Source: Posidonia oceanica
Taxonomy: Eukaryota > Streptophyta > Magnoliopsida > Alismatales > Posidoniaceae
NCBI GenBank assembly: GCA_037176725.1
Contig: JAZBRS010000013.1
Coordinates: 9,179,001-9,243,000, forward strand
Length of the DNA stretch: 64,000 nucleotides
Reading direction: 5' to 3'
The notes under the pieces were generated by a model. It was not told where the DNA came from and searched no databases. It worked only from the letters and a program-made list of their open reading frames with translations. Both the position numbers and the translations under genes were made by a program. Positions 1 through 11,600 of this stretch are shown in pieces; the first letter of the stretch is position 1; each line of letters starts with the position of its first letter.

Positions 1-2056
1 GTGGGAAGCATAAATAGCCAAATACTCTGAGTATCGACATATCTAGTTTATGTCGAAATAAACGGTGAAAGGGGGATTGTCCTTGTAACACTGGTGTGCT
101 TGTGCGATTAATTAGAAACGACGCAGCAAGGAAAGCACGAACCCAATAGATCTCAGGTAAACCAGCATGAAACAGAAGACACCTACCCATGGAGACAAGA
201 TGGCGATGTTTTCTCTCAACAACGTCATTCTGTTGGGAGGTGTAGGGGCATGTAAGTTGATGAGAAATCCCACATGATGATAGAAAAGAGGAGAGAGTTT
301 TGTTAAGAAATTCTCCACCGTTGTCAATTCGAATAATTTTGATTTTGGTTGAAAAAAGATTCTCCACAAGAGTTTTAAATTTGATAAAGCAAGAGGTTAC
401 ATCAGATTTCCTTGTGAGAGGATACAACCAATTGAACCTAGAGAAGTCATCAGCAATGGACAAGAAGTAGAGACAACCTTCGGACTCCACCGGTGCCGGT
501 CCCAAGAGATCCAGGTGTAGAAGTTCTAGGGGAGAGGAGGTCTGATGTTGTCGTGAAGTAAAAGGTTTGCAGGTAGACTTGCCGAGAGGGCACGTTTGAC
601 ACAGAGGAGATTTAGCAGATGTGTGAAGCCCGACACATCGAAGCGTTTGATGAAGAGCAGATGATGAGGGGTGTCCTAGCCGAAGATGCCAAAGGCAGGA
701 GGAGCTTTGAGCAGTGAGACAGGTAACAGTAGAAGTAGGAGAGAAAGACACACGATAAGAGCCAATGAGACCAGGACCATTGAGAAGCATTTGTCCAGTC
801 ATTTTGTTCTTCACACAAAAACCACGATCATCTAGCACAAAATAACAATGATTATCATGTGAGAATCGTTGGACAGACAACAAGTTTTTGGTGAGGTTAG
901 GAACATGAAGAATATGATTAAGAGTAAGAGAATCAGTAACCAAAGAGGAGCCAAAGTGAGAGATTGGAAGGTATGAACCATTACCGACGAGAACATTATT
1001 GTCGCCAGTGTAAGGAGTAGGATGTTGAATATTTTGAAGATGTGGTGTCATATGCTGTGAAGCTCCGGAGTCTACACACCATGTCTGTCGGTCATCGAAG
1101 GAAGAATCTTGAACAGAGTGAGCAGGATAGGCAAAGTTTCCTCGCTCATAACAGACACGTGTTGTGTGGCCCAAATGTTTGCAAATCTGACATAGAGCTG
1201 AATTATCACTGGAGGAGGGAGTTGGTAGAAGAGGTGGAAGAAAATTTTTACTGTAAGTATTCTAATGATAACGTCCTCCTCCTCGGCCGTGGCCAAAATT
1301 GTGTCGGCCACGCCATCCTCCTCGACCTCCTCGACGACCACCAAAAGAGTTACTTGTTGGACAGGATGAAGTGGCAGGGGAGGTAGTATTGGTCTGAGTG
1401 ACCAAGGTCGTGGTAGAAACAACAATTTTCTTCATAAGTTGCTCCTCCTGAAGAAGGAGGTCATACAAATCATCAAATGTAACTTGAGGTTGAAAATGTA
1501 AATATGTGATAAACTCCTTGAATTCATTCCCAAGGCCATCTGTGATGTAGTCTATTAGATCAGAATTAGGATGGGGCACACCAATAGCAGAGAGTGAATC
1601 AGAGAGAGTTTTAGCATGTAACAGATAATCAACCATAGCTTGAGAGTTGGTCTTCTTGAGACCTCTCAATTGATCATGGAGTGTTCAAACATGTATTTTG
1701 GAGACTGGAGATAGACGCTTAGCCTGAAGTTCCCAAGCTTCTCTAGCAGTAGTGCATAAGAGAATGATGGTTTGAATAGTTGGAGCCACAGTAGCCTTGA
1801 TCCAACTTAATACCAACCAATCGAGTTTGAGCCACAATGAGGCTTCGAGTGAGACTTCTAATGAGGGTGGAGAGATAAAATCGGGAGAGATGATGTGAAG
1901 AAGATCATGAACAGTGAGGACACCAAGGAATTGCAAACGTCAGCAAAGATATATTGATTTGTCCATAGTTTTTGGGAAATAATGAGAGATATTGAATGTT
2001 GTGGGAACTGTAGGGATAGAGAAAGAAGATGGAGCAATGGAAGCTGGACTGTCCAT
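1..2056 (-). pseudogene. Copia gag-protease-integrase polyprotein remnant
   Basis: The frame starts at an ATG at 2054-2056, soon after the primer binding site. Gag (UBN2-like) spans about 1936-1262 and is followed by an Arg/Gly-rich stretch. A CCHC zinc knuckle (CQICKHLGHTTRVC) lies at 1150-1191, a protease motif DSGASQHM near 1043-1072, and the integrase zinc-binding/pre-integrase region (LRLGHPSS) near 600-700. The integrase core shows ADDFSRF, DNGGEF and VVERKHR, which carry the D, D and E catalytic residues. The C-terminal side (FGYLCFP) runs off the window edge. Gag is broken by stop codons, for example TGA codons near 1940 and 1685, so the copy is not autonomous. Integrase itself looks well preserved. 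Confidence 0.85.
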
Positions 2057-2070
2057 GGAGAAAAGAACAA

Positions 2071-2084
2071 GGCGACTGATACCA
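2071..2084 (-). promoter_or_regulatory. Primer binding site of the first Copia element
   Basis: Read on the minus strand, TGGTATCAGTCGCC directly follows the LTR terminus ACA. TGGTATCAG is the standard Copia match to the 3' end of initiator methionine tRNA, where minus-strand DNA synthesis starts. It fixes the inner LTR boundary and the element's orientation. Confidence 0.8.
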
Positions 2085-2319
2085 TGTAGGAAAACAGAGC
2101 AAAAGGAAAAATAGAGGATGATGAAGGAATGAAAATTTTCCTATATTCTCACACCATGAACAAGCAGCCTTATATAGACATACACTAAGGTAAAGAAGTA
2201 AAGTTACATAGGTCAGAACGTTCTGGAGAAAGCTAGAAATAAGAAGCTTATAGAATAGTGTAGAAAATTCTACGTAGCTTCAATAATATGCACATGACGG
2301 TAATACTATTATTTTCACA
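2085..2319 (-). repeat. 5' LTR of the first Copia element
   Basis: The segment reads TG...CA on either strand. The minus strand starts TGTGAAAATA and ends TTTTCCTACA. On the minus strand it carries TATATAAGG (complement near 2170-2180), the likely promoter, about 90 bp before the LTR end. The inner boundary is set by the primer binding site. The outer boundary is set by the point where helicase coding sequence resumes. The 2319 end is inferred, since the partner LTR is outside the window. Confidence 0.75.
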
Positions 2320-4598
2320 AAAACTAGGAAAGATGCTGAAGTACTTTCAAGATCCATGGGTAGAATTATCGGGAGCTAAGCTTTGCATGGAAACATGCAT
2401 CAGACTCGGAGGGATAAAACTATAGCAGCTTCCAGAAGAGGACGGTTTAATGTGTTGGTTGCCACTGATGTTGCTGCTCGTGGCTTGATATTCCAGATGT
2501 TGACCTGGTAATGCAGTCTGTGGCTAATGTTTATTGCAGCCTTTTTCACTTCAGTAAGGGATTTATATCATTATCTATGATACTCGACTACTCGTGTTTG
2601 CAGGTTATCTATTTTGAAATGCCAAATACATCTGAGATATTTGTCCATAGATCTGGTCAAACTGGCCGTGCTGGGAAAAAGGGAACCACAGTGCTCATGT
2701 TCACTGAGGGACAGCGTCGTGAAGTGAGGTTCGTTGAGCAGGATTTGGGATACAAGTTTGAAGAGGTTCGCATTTATAGTATTGTATTAGGTCCATTATC
2801 ACTCCTTAAGGTTGAAAATTTTTACCTAGCTTTTAGATTTAATGTTTTACATACCACTGTCCTTTTTATTTCCTCTCTGAGAAGGGTAGGATTACCCATT
2901 TCATTCCAAAAGGCTAGATTTACATCTGAAAGATTAGGTTAGGTCAAATTGAAGCCTAGTAAGAATAGAAAAGGAGGAGAGAATCCATGACAGGGGCACC
3001 TAATCTGCACCTAATCTACACAGGTGACCCCAGAAATAATTTATTTTGCCTGTTAGTTATTAATAAACTATACCCTGTGTCTTGTATCGGGGAAAAAGGA
3101 TACCTTCCAGGCAAATATCTTTTTCACTAGGCGTTCAAGTCATTCATGTGCTTTGAGATAACTAAATTAAGTATGGTTTTTCTTTGTATTATTTGCAGAG
3201 AACTGATAATTAGTGTTGGAACTAAACGTGGAACTATATGAATACACATATTAATTATATTTATTAACATGTCAATTAAAATCATAACATAAGATCCAGA
3301 AAATACTATGAACAATCAATGCATACAACAGTAACACAACAGATAAACAAAGTTAGAACTTATTTGATTGAGTCGTCCTGAAGGACTTACCTTAGATAAA
3401 ATAGCAACCCACAACCGATACACAGGATTTCTACGCTTTTCTTCTCAAGATAAAACGATCACAATAAATAGAGAACATACCGAACTCTCGTCTACATATC
3501 GATCACACCTCAGTTACCTTTGGAAACTCAAATAGCATAGCAATACAGAGTTTGAGAGAAGAGACAGGAAAAAGAGAGAACGAGAGAGAGGAAAAAGTCT
3601 CATCAAATTGTCCCTACTCTTGCCTTATATAACCGTCCCCACGATTTGGACGATTTCCACACAGTTTGGCCCAGCCCGGTCCAACATGCACGCCTGTGTG
3701 TAGTCATTCATGTCTTGTCCAAGCTCTCATGAAAATTTATTCTAAAACTCTTTAAAAATAGGAGCATCTATGTTTTTACTATTCACCAATGTAGAACTAA
3801 AGTCCTACACTCATGCACAAAATATTCCCTCTAAAATATTCTCTCTCTTGGACTTACACCTTTCAACTTATTACTAAACATTTAATCTTTATTAACAAAG
3901 TCATTGTAATAAACTTACTATGAGTATTATTTAATCAAGTGTCATGGGTCCAATTAAGTCCAATTTAAACCCGATTAATTAAATATTCCATAATTAGATC
4001 TGCTATTTTTTGCTACATCCTTTCCCTCTGTTCAGTTTTCTTGCATTTTTCAATAATCATGTTGTAATATGTTCTAACTATTATTTTATATACAGCTTCC
4101 AAGAAATGCAGATGCTGGAAATCAAAATGGGTTTAGGGGTAGAAATGGATCTTCTTACGAGGGATGTAATGAATCAGCCAATTACAGGGATCATGGTGAC
4201 CGTTGTGGGAGTTCTGAAAGATCTCAATGGAATCACGGCAATAACAAACTTTGATAAATTCCAGTTTACCCAGATTCTTCAATGAAGATAATTGTGGAGG
4301 TTATCAGCAGTTCAAGAGCAATGGCTTGTCCAGATTTAGTGAAGGTGGACAAACCCATTACTCTCAATCACGCAGAAGCCAGGTGGTTGAGTATAATGAC
4401 TCTAGGGACATCGAGGATTTCCGTTCCAGTGGGAAGGATTCAAGATCGTCTGGTATGAAATATTCCAGAAACCCCACAAGATCCAGATCTCCGAAATACA
4501 CAGCAATTACAAAGTCCAGAACCACAGGTACAGATCGTGGCGGAGGCTCTAATTTTTCCAAGGTGAAGAGGCGGTCTTCGAACTTCAACACCGATTAA
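2320..4598 (+). pseudogene. DEAD-box ATP-dependent RNA helicase, 3' part, decayed
   Basis: Three exons of the helicase C-terminal (RecA-like 2) domain and tail are visible: 2320-2507, 2604-2765 and 4096 onward. The first matches motifs around ALHG and [12 protein letters not shown], and the second motif VI. The tail is Gly/Ser/Arg-rich and ends at 4598, as in the organelle-type RH3/RH9/RH53 group. Decay is clear. A TAA interrupts the first exon before ALHG. One base is missing in the ARGLDIP stretch (reads ARGLIFQ). Motif VI reads HRSGQTGR, with Gln in place of the expected Arg. The tail shifts frame near 4250. A Copia element occupies the upstream part of the first exon and a solo LTR lies in the second intron. 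Splice sites of both introns are still GT-AG. Confidence 0.85.
3214..3992 (-). mobile_element. Solo LTR in helicase intron
   Basis: The 779-bp segment is flanked by a direct repeat ATTAG (3209-3213 and 3993-3997). The plus-strand 5' end is TGTTGGAACT. The other end reads CCATA, so the expected CA terminus has changed. On the minus strand a TATATAAGG box lies near 3637, followed by a CT-rich leader-like stretch, which gives the orientation. There is no coding sequence and no second copy, so this is most likely an LTR left by recombination of a full element. The family is not identified. Confidence 0.65.
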
Positions 4599-5636
4599 CT
4601 TTGACCAGATACTCGATTTGTTTAAAATCACTATTAGGAGCAGATAGTGTTAGTGCTTGACACAACTATACAATTTTGTTGGCTTAGATGTTTGCTTCCA
4701 CGAACAACGTGATTTATTGTAGAGACCTTCCTCTTTGAGCTAATGAAATAGCTTCAAATTATTTGCGACATTTTTCTGTTAAGTTATTGGCAAGGTATCT
4801 CAGGGACATCTGTAATCCTGTAGAAGTTTATATTGATTTTTAAATCTGACCTACAGCGACATTTTTTCTTAACAAAAGAGCCCCATCAATTTGTAGTGCT
4901 AACAAAAGGAGATGCCATATTACTACAAATATTAACTGGAACAATTTATAAGGAATGTCGTTTGATACAAAATGGTCTATCAAAGAGCAACCTACATGAA
5001 GAAATCTCATCCTCTTTTCAGGAATTTGTCCAATTGCATCACCAAAGAACAAAAAGTAGAAGGGAAAAGATAAAACTTTGTCCTGTTAATTATTTGTGAT
5101 ACAGAAATGTAAGGTAAGAAATCAAGTAGCTGCAACAAGGTTCTCAAGTGTCTTCGTAGCTGCAACAAGGTGCTCAAGTGTCTCCAGTCAAAGTCTTAAC
5201 AATCATGGTTTCACATGCAGGTTGTCATTTTGATCTCATCATAGAAAAAACGATTTGTATACACCTAGCGAAGCCAGAAAGAAATGAATTTCCTCATGTC
5301 CTTAGGATAGTGCTTCTGCCCCAGCAATGCTGCAAATTCTAGAAGGAAAAAGGCCAAAATATTTCCCTTCCAAGAAAAAAGAAACTTTACATTGGAAGAA
5401 GATTTTCCTTTAACTAAATCATAAATTAGAAGAATCCACAAAAAATAAATTAACTGGATGTTTGTTCTGTTGATGCCAGAATTGTATTGAATTGAATCTG
5501 GATAATGATTGTGGTTAGAGGTGGAAGAACCAAAGATGAAGGATGGAACAAGTAATTTTTCCACCGTTGTCAGCTTCACCAGGATTAGAACCAAGATGCA
5601 GAAGTAGAAACATACTTTGCTTTGTGAATTAAACGA
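4599..5636. other. Intergenic DNA between helicase remnant and PP2C gene
   Basis: 4599-4830 probably corresponds to the 3' UTR of the helicase remnant. The rest is AT-rich without a recognisable gene. A perfect-length 30-bp tandem duplication (5126-5155 and 5156-5185, two mismatches) begins GTAGCTGCAACAAGG. About 5240-5636 should contain the 3' UTR of the PP2C gene, which ends at 5637 on the minus strand. Confidence 0.5.
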
Positions 5637-8600
5637 CTATTCATCTCTTTTTCTCCCTTCCATAGCTTCTTTCTTTGTTTGACAGCTTGGGCAAAGAAAA
5701 GGGCCGTCCCAAGGACGTAACCGGCTGTGGTTTACCGAACCAGCATGTACAGAAGTGCCCTCCCCTGGATTGATCTCAACCTGGCAAACGGCACACATGA
5801 ACAACTTGAACATGTTGCAAATAGGATACTCTGCATCTAACCTGCAAAGGAAACAAAATAAAGATCAATAACTAAAACATGGAGCATGTAGAAACAACTA
5901 TCGTACTGTCATTCTACAAAACCATCTGACTTTTTATATTGATTTCTTTTTCAGCATGAGCAACCATGAATCATGATGATAGGGTTCGTATACTGTTAGT
6001 TTTATGCCGTTTTTTTATAGAAAATGTGCCTTGGTGGGCCAACATACTTTATCAAACTAACAAGCATAATTTTAGTACAAACATTCAAGACACTGAATAA
6101 AAAAATCCCAGGTCTGCCACATACAGGGCGACCCAACTAGACCACAAACCTTTCAGCAAGCACTGCAGATCCCCCCTCAAATATTTCCTCCACAAGGTCT
6201 GGTTCAGTCCATTCTCTATCTAAATTTGATGATGACTCAGAATGTTTTTTACGAAACATAGTTTTTAACACTCCTTTCCCCTGCTTCTTTTGTGCTGTAC
6301 TTGGAGTAATCTTTTCAGGTGGTAAGATATCAACTACAATACAAGTAGTATCATCTCTTAGTCCTTGTACCTGTACAGCTTCCTAGAAAGGGAAAGAAGG
6401 ATGAAGTAAACAGATTAGGACAAAAACTAATGTAACAATAAATGCTTCAGTATCTCATTAAAAAAATAGGAAGCTTCAATATCTCATTTTAAAAAATTAG
6501 GAAGCTTCAGAAGGATAAGTACTTTGACAATATGAGCAGCTGCAACATCTGCTGGCAACCCACGGGAACAGTTTAGAGCCATTTCAGGAGTCAAAGCATC
6601 CCAAACACCATCACTTGAAATTATAAGCCGACCCCCTGCATTTGAAAGCTGAAAAAGCAGTACTTGTCAATACTGAGAGAGAAAAAAAATGCTGGCAGTC
6701 AAGAACAAAACCTCTGCTAGTCATATAAGAAAAATAACTAAGCTATATACATTTACATAAATTTAAGAGCATGACAAACTCAAATCTGCAATAAAGCAAC
6801 CTTTGGCCTCAATATCCAATGAAGGTCTTAAAAAAAACTGTTTTAGGAATTCTGGCCAGAAACAAGTCTTTGAATTAAAGGCATAAAGTCAGAACAAGGA
6901 TGAGCTAAGTCTGTTGCCAAATTAACCACAGTACAATAGAATGTATGGTTCAAGCAGCAGCAGCAGCAGCATTTTGAGAGCCAATGCTGCCATAATAATA
7001 TAATAGAATAATTAATAGCAAATCCAATAACTAGTTTTCTGGCTCAAGCAGCCAAAAGACTGTTCTGTCATCAGGCAAAAGACTGTTTTAGTAATAGGAA
7101 ATGGATTTAGAAAATAGACGGCATAGGCATACCTAGCCGGCTAGCCCACAATAGAGACTGGTTGGGCAGGGAAGATTTCAAATAATTGTTCTTGTTAGAG
7201 TAAAAAGTGGCAAAAGATTGTGATTGATTAGTGCTAATCTTCTACTTATAGAGGTTACATGTACACATGAGTATACAGATCCCTAGGTGGATCCATTTAC
7301 TCTCTTCACAATATATCAACAACTCTAACACTCCCCTTCAAATTGGAGCATATATATTTATCATATCCATCTTGTTACAAAGAGTTTCAAAAACCCCTAC
7401 AGCCAACCCTTTGATGAAGATATCTACCAACTATTCTGAAGAAAGGGTGTAGGTAGTAGAGGTTAGCCAATTCATAATAGCTTCCCTTATATAACGATAG
7501 TCCACTTCGATGCGTTTGGTTCTCTCATGAAAGACTGGGTTATTGGCTATAGAGATTGCCGCCTGATTGTCACAAAACATCTTTCATTGGAAGCTCCACT
7601 GAGAGTCCTAGATAAAAAAGGAGGGATTTAATCCACATCACTTCACAAGCTATTTGTGCCATGAATATGTATTCTGCTTCAGCACTGGACCTAGACACCA
7701 CATTCTGTTTTTTACTTCTCCAGGTTACCAAGTTCCCTCCAACATATGTACAATACCCAGATGTTAACTTCCTATCTCTGCGATCACCGGCATAGCTTGA
7801 GTCAAAGTAGGCAACAATATCAAGACATCCATGCCTTCGATACACTAGACCTTTGCCAGGTGTGCCATTAATGTAGGCCAGAACCCGTAGCACTCCTCTC
7901 CAATGAACATCTCGTGGCACATGCATAAATTGGCTAAGTAAGCCAACTACATAGGAAATATCGAGCCTCGTGATAGTTAGGTAGATCAGTTTCCTAATCA
8001 ACCTGCAATACTATCCGACATCCTCAAGCATCTCTGAACTATCATCCTAAAACACTAGGTTTGGATCAATTGGAGTTTTTTTTTATGGTTTGCATCCTAA
8101 AAGGCCTGTCTCTAGAAGAAGATCTAGTACATATTTTCTCTGTGACAGAATTATTTTGTCTTTTCCATGTGCAAACTCGATCCCAATGAAATATCTGGGG
8201 TCCCCATGTCCTTTATGACAAAGATCTTACTAAGATATTCCTTGGTCTCTAAGATACCTGTAGAATCACTACCTCTCAGAATGATATCATCAACATACAC
8301 TGCAAGTATGAGTGTATGACTCATTCTTTGCTGCTCTTCCTGGTAAATACAGAATAATCCACTAGACATCGTTGAAAGCCAACCCTTGATACAATTTTGT
8401 TGAATTTTTCAAACCATACTCGAGGACTCTACTTAAGGCCATAAATAGCCTTCTTCAGTAAACACACCTTATTCTCATTCTAAACAATATCTCCTGGAGG
8501 TTGCTCCATAAACACGGTCTCACATAGATCATCATACAAGAAGGCATTTTTTACGTTCAGCTAATGAAGTTCCTAGCCCAAATTGACAGAAACTAACAGT

Positions 8601-11600
8601 AGTACTCGTATAAAGTTCATCCTGGTCACTGGAGAGAAGGTTTCTACATAGTTTATCCTATAGGTCTGAGTGAATGTTTTGGCCACCAAACAAGCCTTGT
8701 ATCTAACTACTGTCCCATCAACCTTGTGTTTGACAATGAAGACCACCCATCTACAACCAACCATAGCAGCCTCCAAAGGTCAATCAATCGATGTTCAGGT
8801 ATTATGAGATAATAGAGCTTGCATTTCCTCGTCCATTGGCGCTTTCCAATGAAATACCTACATAACTTCAAGAAGGTTCCTTGAAATAGACTCGGAGGGA
8901 ATGGATAAGGCAAAGGATCAAAAATTGGGATGTAAACAATGATAGGAAATAAAAGCTAGAAATGGGATGAGTTGTGGTTGATCGGCTACCTTTGCAAAGG
9001 GCAATAGGAAGATTAAGTTCAGTGTTGCTTGGGCCTTCAGACTGGGATTGAGTATTGGTCTGTTGTTGAGTCCGTGGCGGATTCTTGTGATGCCTTACGT
9101 ACACCTGCAAGGGTCGGTGGGAACAAACTCAGCACGACTCGACTGCTCAACCGGAATAGGCAGAGGAATAGATGGTGATTCTTCTGAGGAGGAAGGACCA
9201 CCAAAGGAGTAGATTCAAAGAATGTGACATCAATCGAAGTAAAGAGACGCTTGGTTAAGGAATTATAGCAACGGTAGCCTTTCTGTGTCCTAGAATAACC
9301 AAGAAAGATACACTTTATAGATTAGGGTGCTAGTTTGTTAAAAGACCTGGGAACAAATACTGAATAAAACAGACACACCCAAAAACTCTAGGAGATAGGT
9401 GAAACAAAGGATGGTCAAGAGAAAGTCTTTTTAGGGGAATTCCCCCAAAAATTGCAGCAAAAGGCATTCTATCGATGAAGTAGGCAGCTGTGAGAACTGC
9501 ATCAGACCAAAAAACTTTGGAAACGTTCATTTGGATTAGTTAGGTGCGAACAATATCAAAGATATGTCTATATTTTCTTTCAACAACTCCATTTTGTTAT
9601 GAGGTGTGAGAACATGAAGTTTGGTGAATCATTCCCAATGAAGTACAAAAAAAGGCAATGTCATATTGAACAAATTCAAGTGCATTGTCGGTGCGAAAAA
9701 CACGAGTAACAGTAGAATATTGGTTTTTTATTTTAGTAATTTTTTTTTTTGACAATACCAAGAACATGTTTCCGGTCTTTTAACAGATAGACCCAACAAA
9801 CTCTAGAGAAATCATCAATAAACACAATATAGTACCAATGACCAAAAACAAAGGGAACACAACTAGAACCCCAAATATCTGCATGAACAAGATCAAATGG
9901 ATGCTGACTGACCAAATCAGACCGACTACGATAGATAGCACGATGATGCTTACCCAACTAATACGACTCACACTGAAATGACTCTAAAGACATTCACGGT
10001 AGGGCATGCTGGAGCTTTTTCAGGAAAGGATGACCAAGCCGATAGTGCCATAACAACGAAAAGGTAAAGGTAGAGATGCTAAACAATAAAGCTTGTGAAA
10101 CTTCATCTCAAACCAAAAAGAAGAGACCACCGCCACGCTTAAGGCCCAAACAAATCCTCTTCCCAATCTTTAGGTCCTAAAAAGTGTAATGGAAAGGAAA
10201 AAAAGGTTACAGAATAGCGTAATGCTTTAGTAATGGCACTGACAGATAACAGGTTAACAGGAAAGTTTGAGATGTAAAGGGCTCTGTCCAGTGAAAGTTT
10301 CGAAGTGGCTTCCACCACCCTTTCACCTCCAACTAGACACAGTTTACCGTTGGCAATTCAAACATTCAAAATGGGTGACTTGGGTGAGAAGGATGAGAAA
10401 AGGTTTTAGGTACTTGTCATATGGCTTGAAGCACCTGAGTGTATAATCCAAGAACTGTCTTTTGAAAGTACGAATGCACTAGTACCTGGAGTGAAGACTT
10501 GGGAAGCGGTGGCAGTGGATTGAAATGCTTGGCCCTATAAGAGACACTCGTATTCCTCCTGAGAGATGGTGACCAAGTCGATGGTTATGGAGGCAGTAGA
10601 GGAGTCAACTGTCGCAGCATTCTGTGCCCACTCAGATTTTCCAAACTTCTCCCAACACTTCTCAAAGACATGGTTGGTGCGGCCATAGTGTTCACAATTC
10701 CTATTACCACGATTTCCACGGTCTCGCCCTAAGGGTCAGCCCCAACTGTACCCACAGCCACGACATCTAGTAGACCTCACCATGGCAAACTAACCTTGAA
10801 TAGTGGTAGGCGTGCCAGTAGATATCCACAGGACATAGAAGAATGTGTTCTTCAAAGAAGGTACAGAGTCTGCCTCAAGAATATAGCCACATATCTAAGA
10901 GGAAATCTCTGGATTGAGGGCCAAGAGGAAGACAACTACAGTAAGTTCCTCATGGTACTCTCTCATCTTAGAGACGTCAGCCACCAATGGTTGGTATATC
11001 TCTGGTTCATCCATAAGGGCTCGTAGGGAGGAATAAAGGTCTTGAGCAGATACATTCCCTTGCTGAAGGGTGAAGAGCTACTCATATATCTCACAAACTC
11101 GTGAGATGTTCTTCTCATTACCGTATGTACTTTTCAATGTATCCCATATTTTCTTGGTTGGCTTCAACATCATCACTCCTCTCGAAATGTTTTCCTCCAT
11201 ACTATTAACCAGCCATGAGATTACGCCACAGTCATCGACGAACCAGTCGATGAAACAGTGCCCTTCACATCCGAGGGACTTTGGGTGATGTGTCGGATCT
11301 TGTGATGAGCATTGAGAAACGTTTCAAAAGCTTGAGACCAAAGAAAATAGTTGTTTCCATTCAGTTTGATGGAGGCTCCTCAACCAGGAGTCACGAGAGG
11401 ATGAGAAGGCCATGACACACCAGAATCAGGTCTGAGTAGGTCTGAACGGGCACAATACAATGCTGCAGGTCTGAAATTGCACAACAGACAGGCAAGCAGG
11501 CAGTATTCTTCACAGTGAACACAAAATGAAGATCTGGAGACCTTCACAGGCAGCAGGCAGGCAGGAAATGGCCTGACAGGGCTCATACGCCCATCACAGG

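Larger units (their letters stand above)
1..2319 (-). mobile_element. Ty1/Copia LTR retrotransposon, 5' part (cut by window edge)
   Basis: A minus-strand Copia element enters from the left edge and ends at 2319. In its own 5'-to-3' order one sees a 235-bp 5' LTR, an initiator-Met-type primer binding site, gag, protease and integrase. Reverse transcriptase and the 3' LTR lie outside the window. The domain order protease-integrase (before RT) is diagnostic of Copia. Immediately right of 2319 a DEAD-box helicase reading frame begins in mid-exon, so this element interrupted that gene. The target duplication cannot be checked because the other end is missing. Confidence 0.9.
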
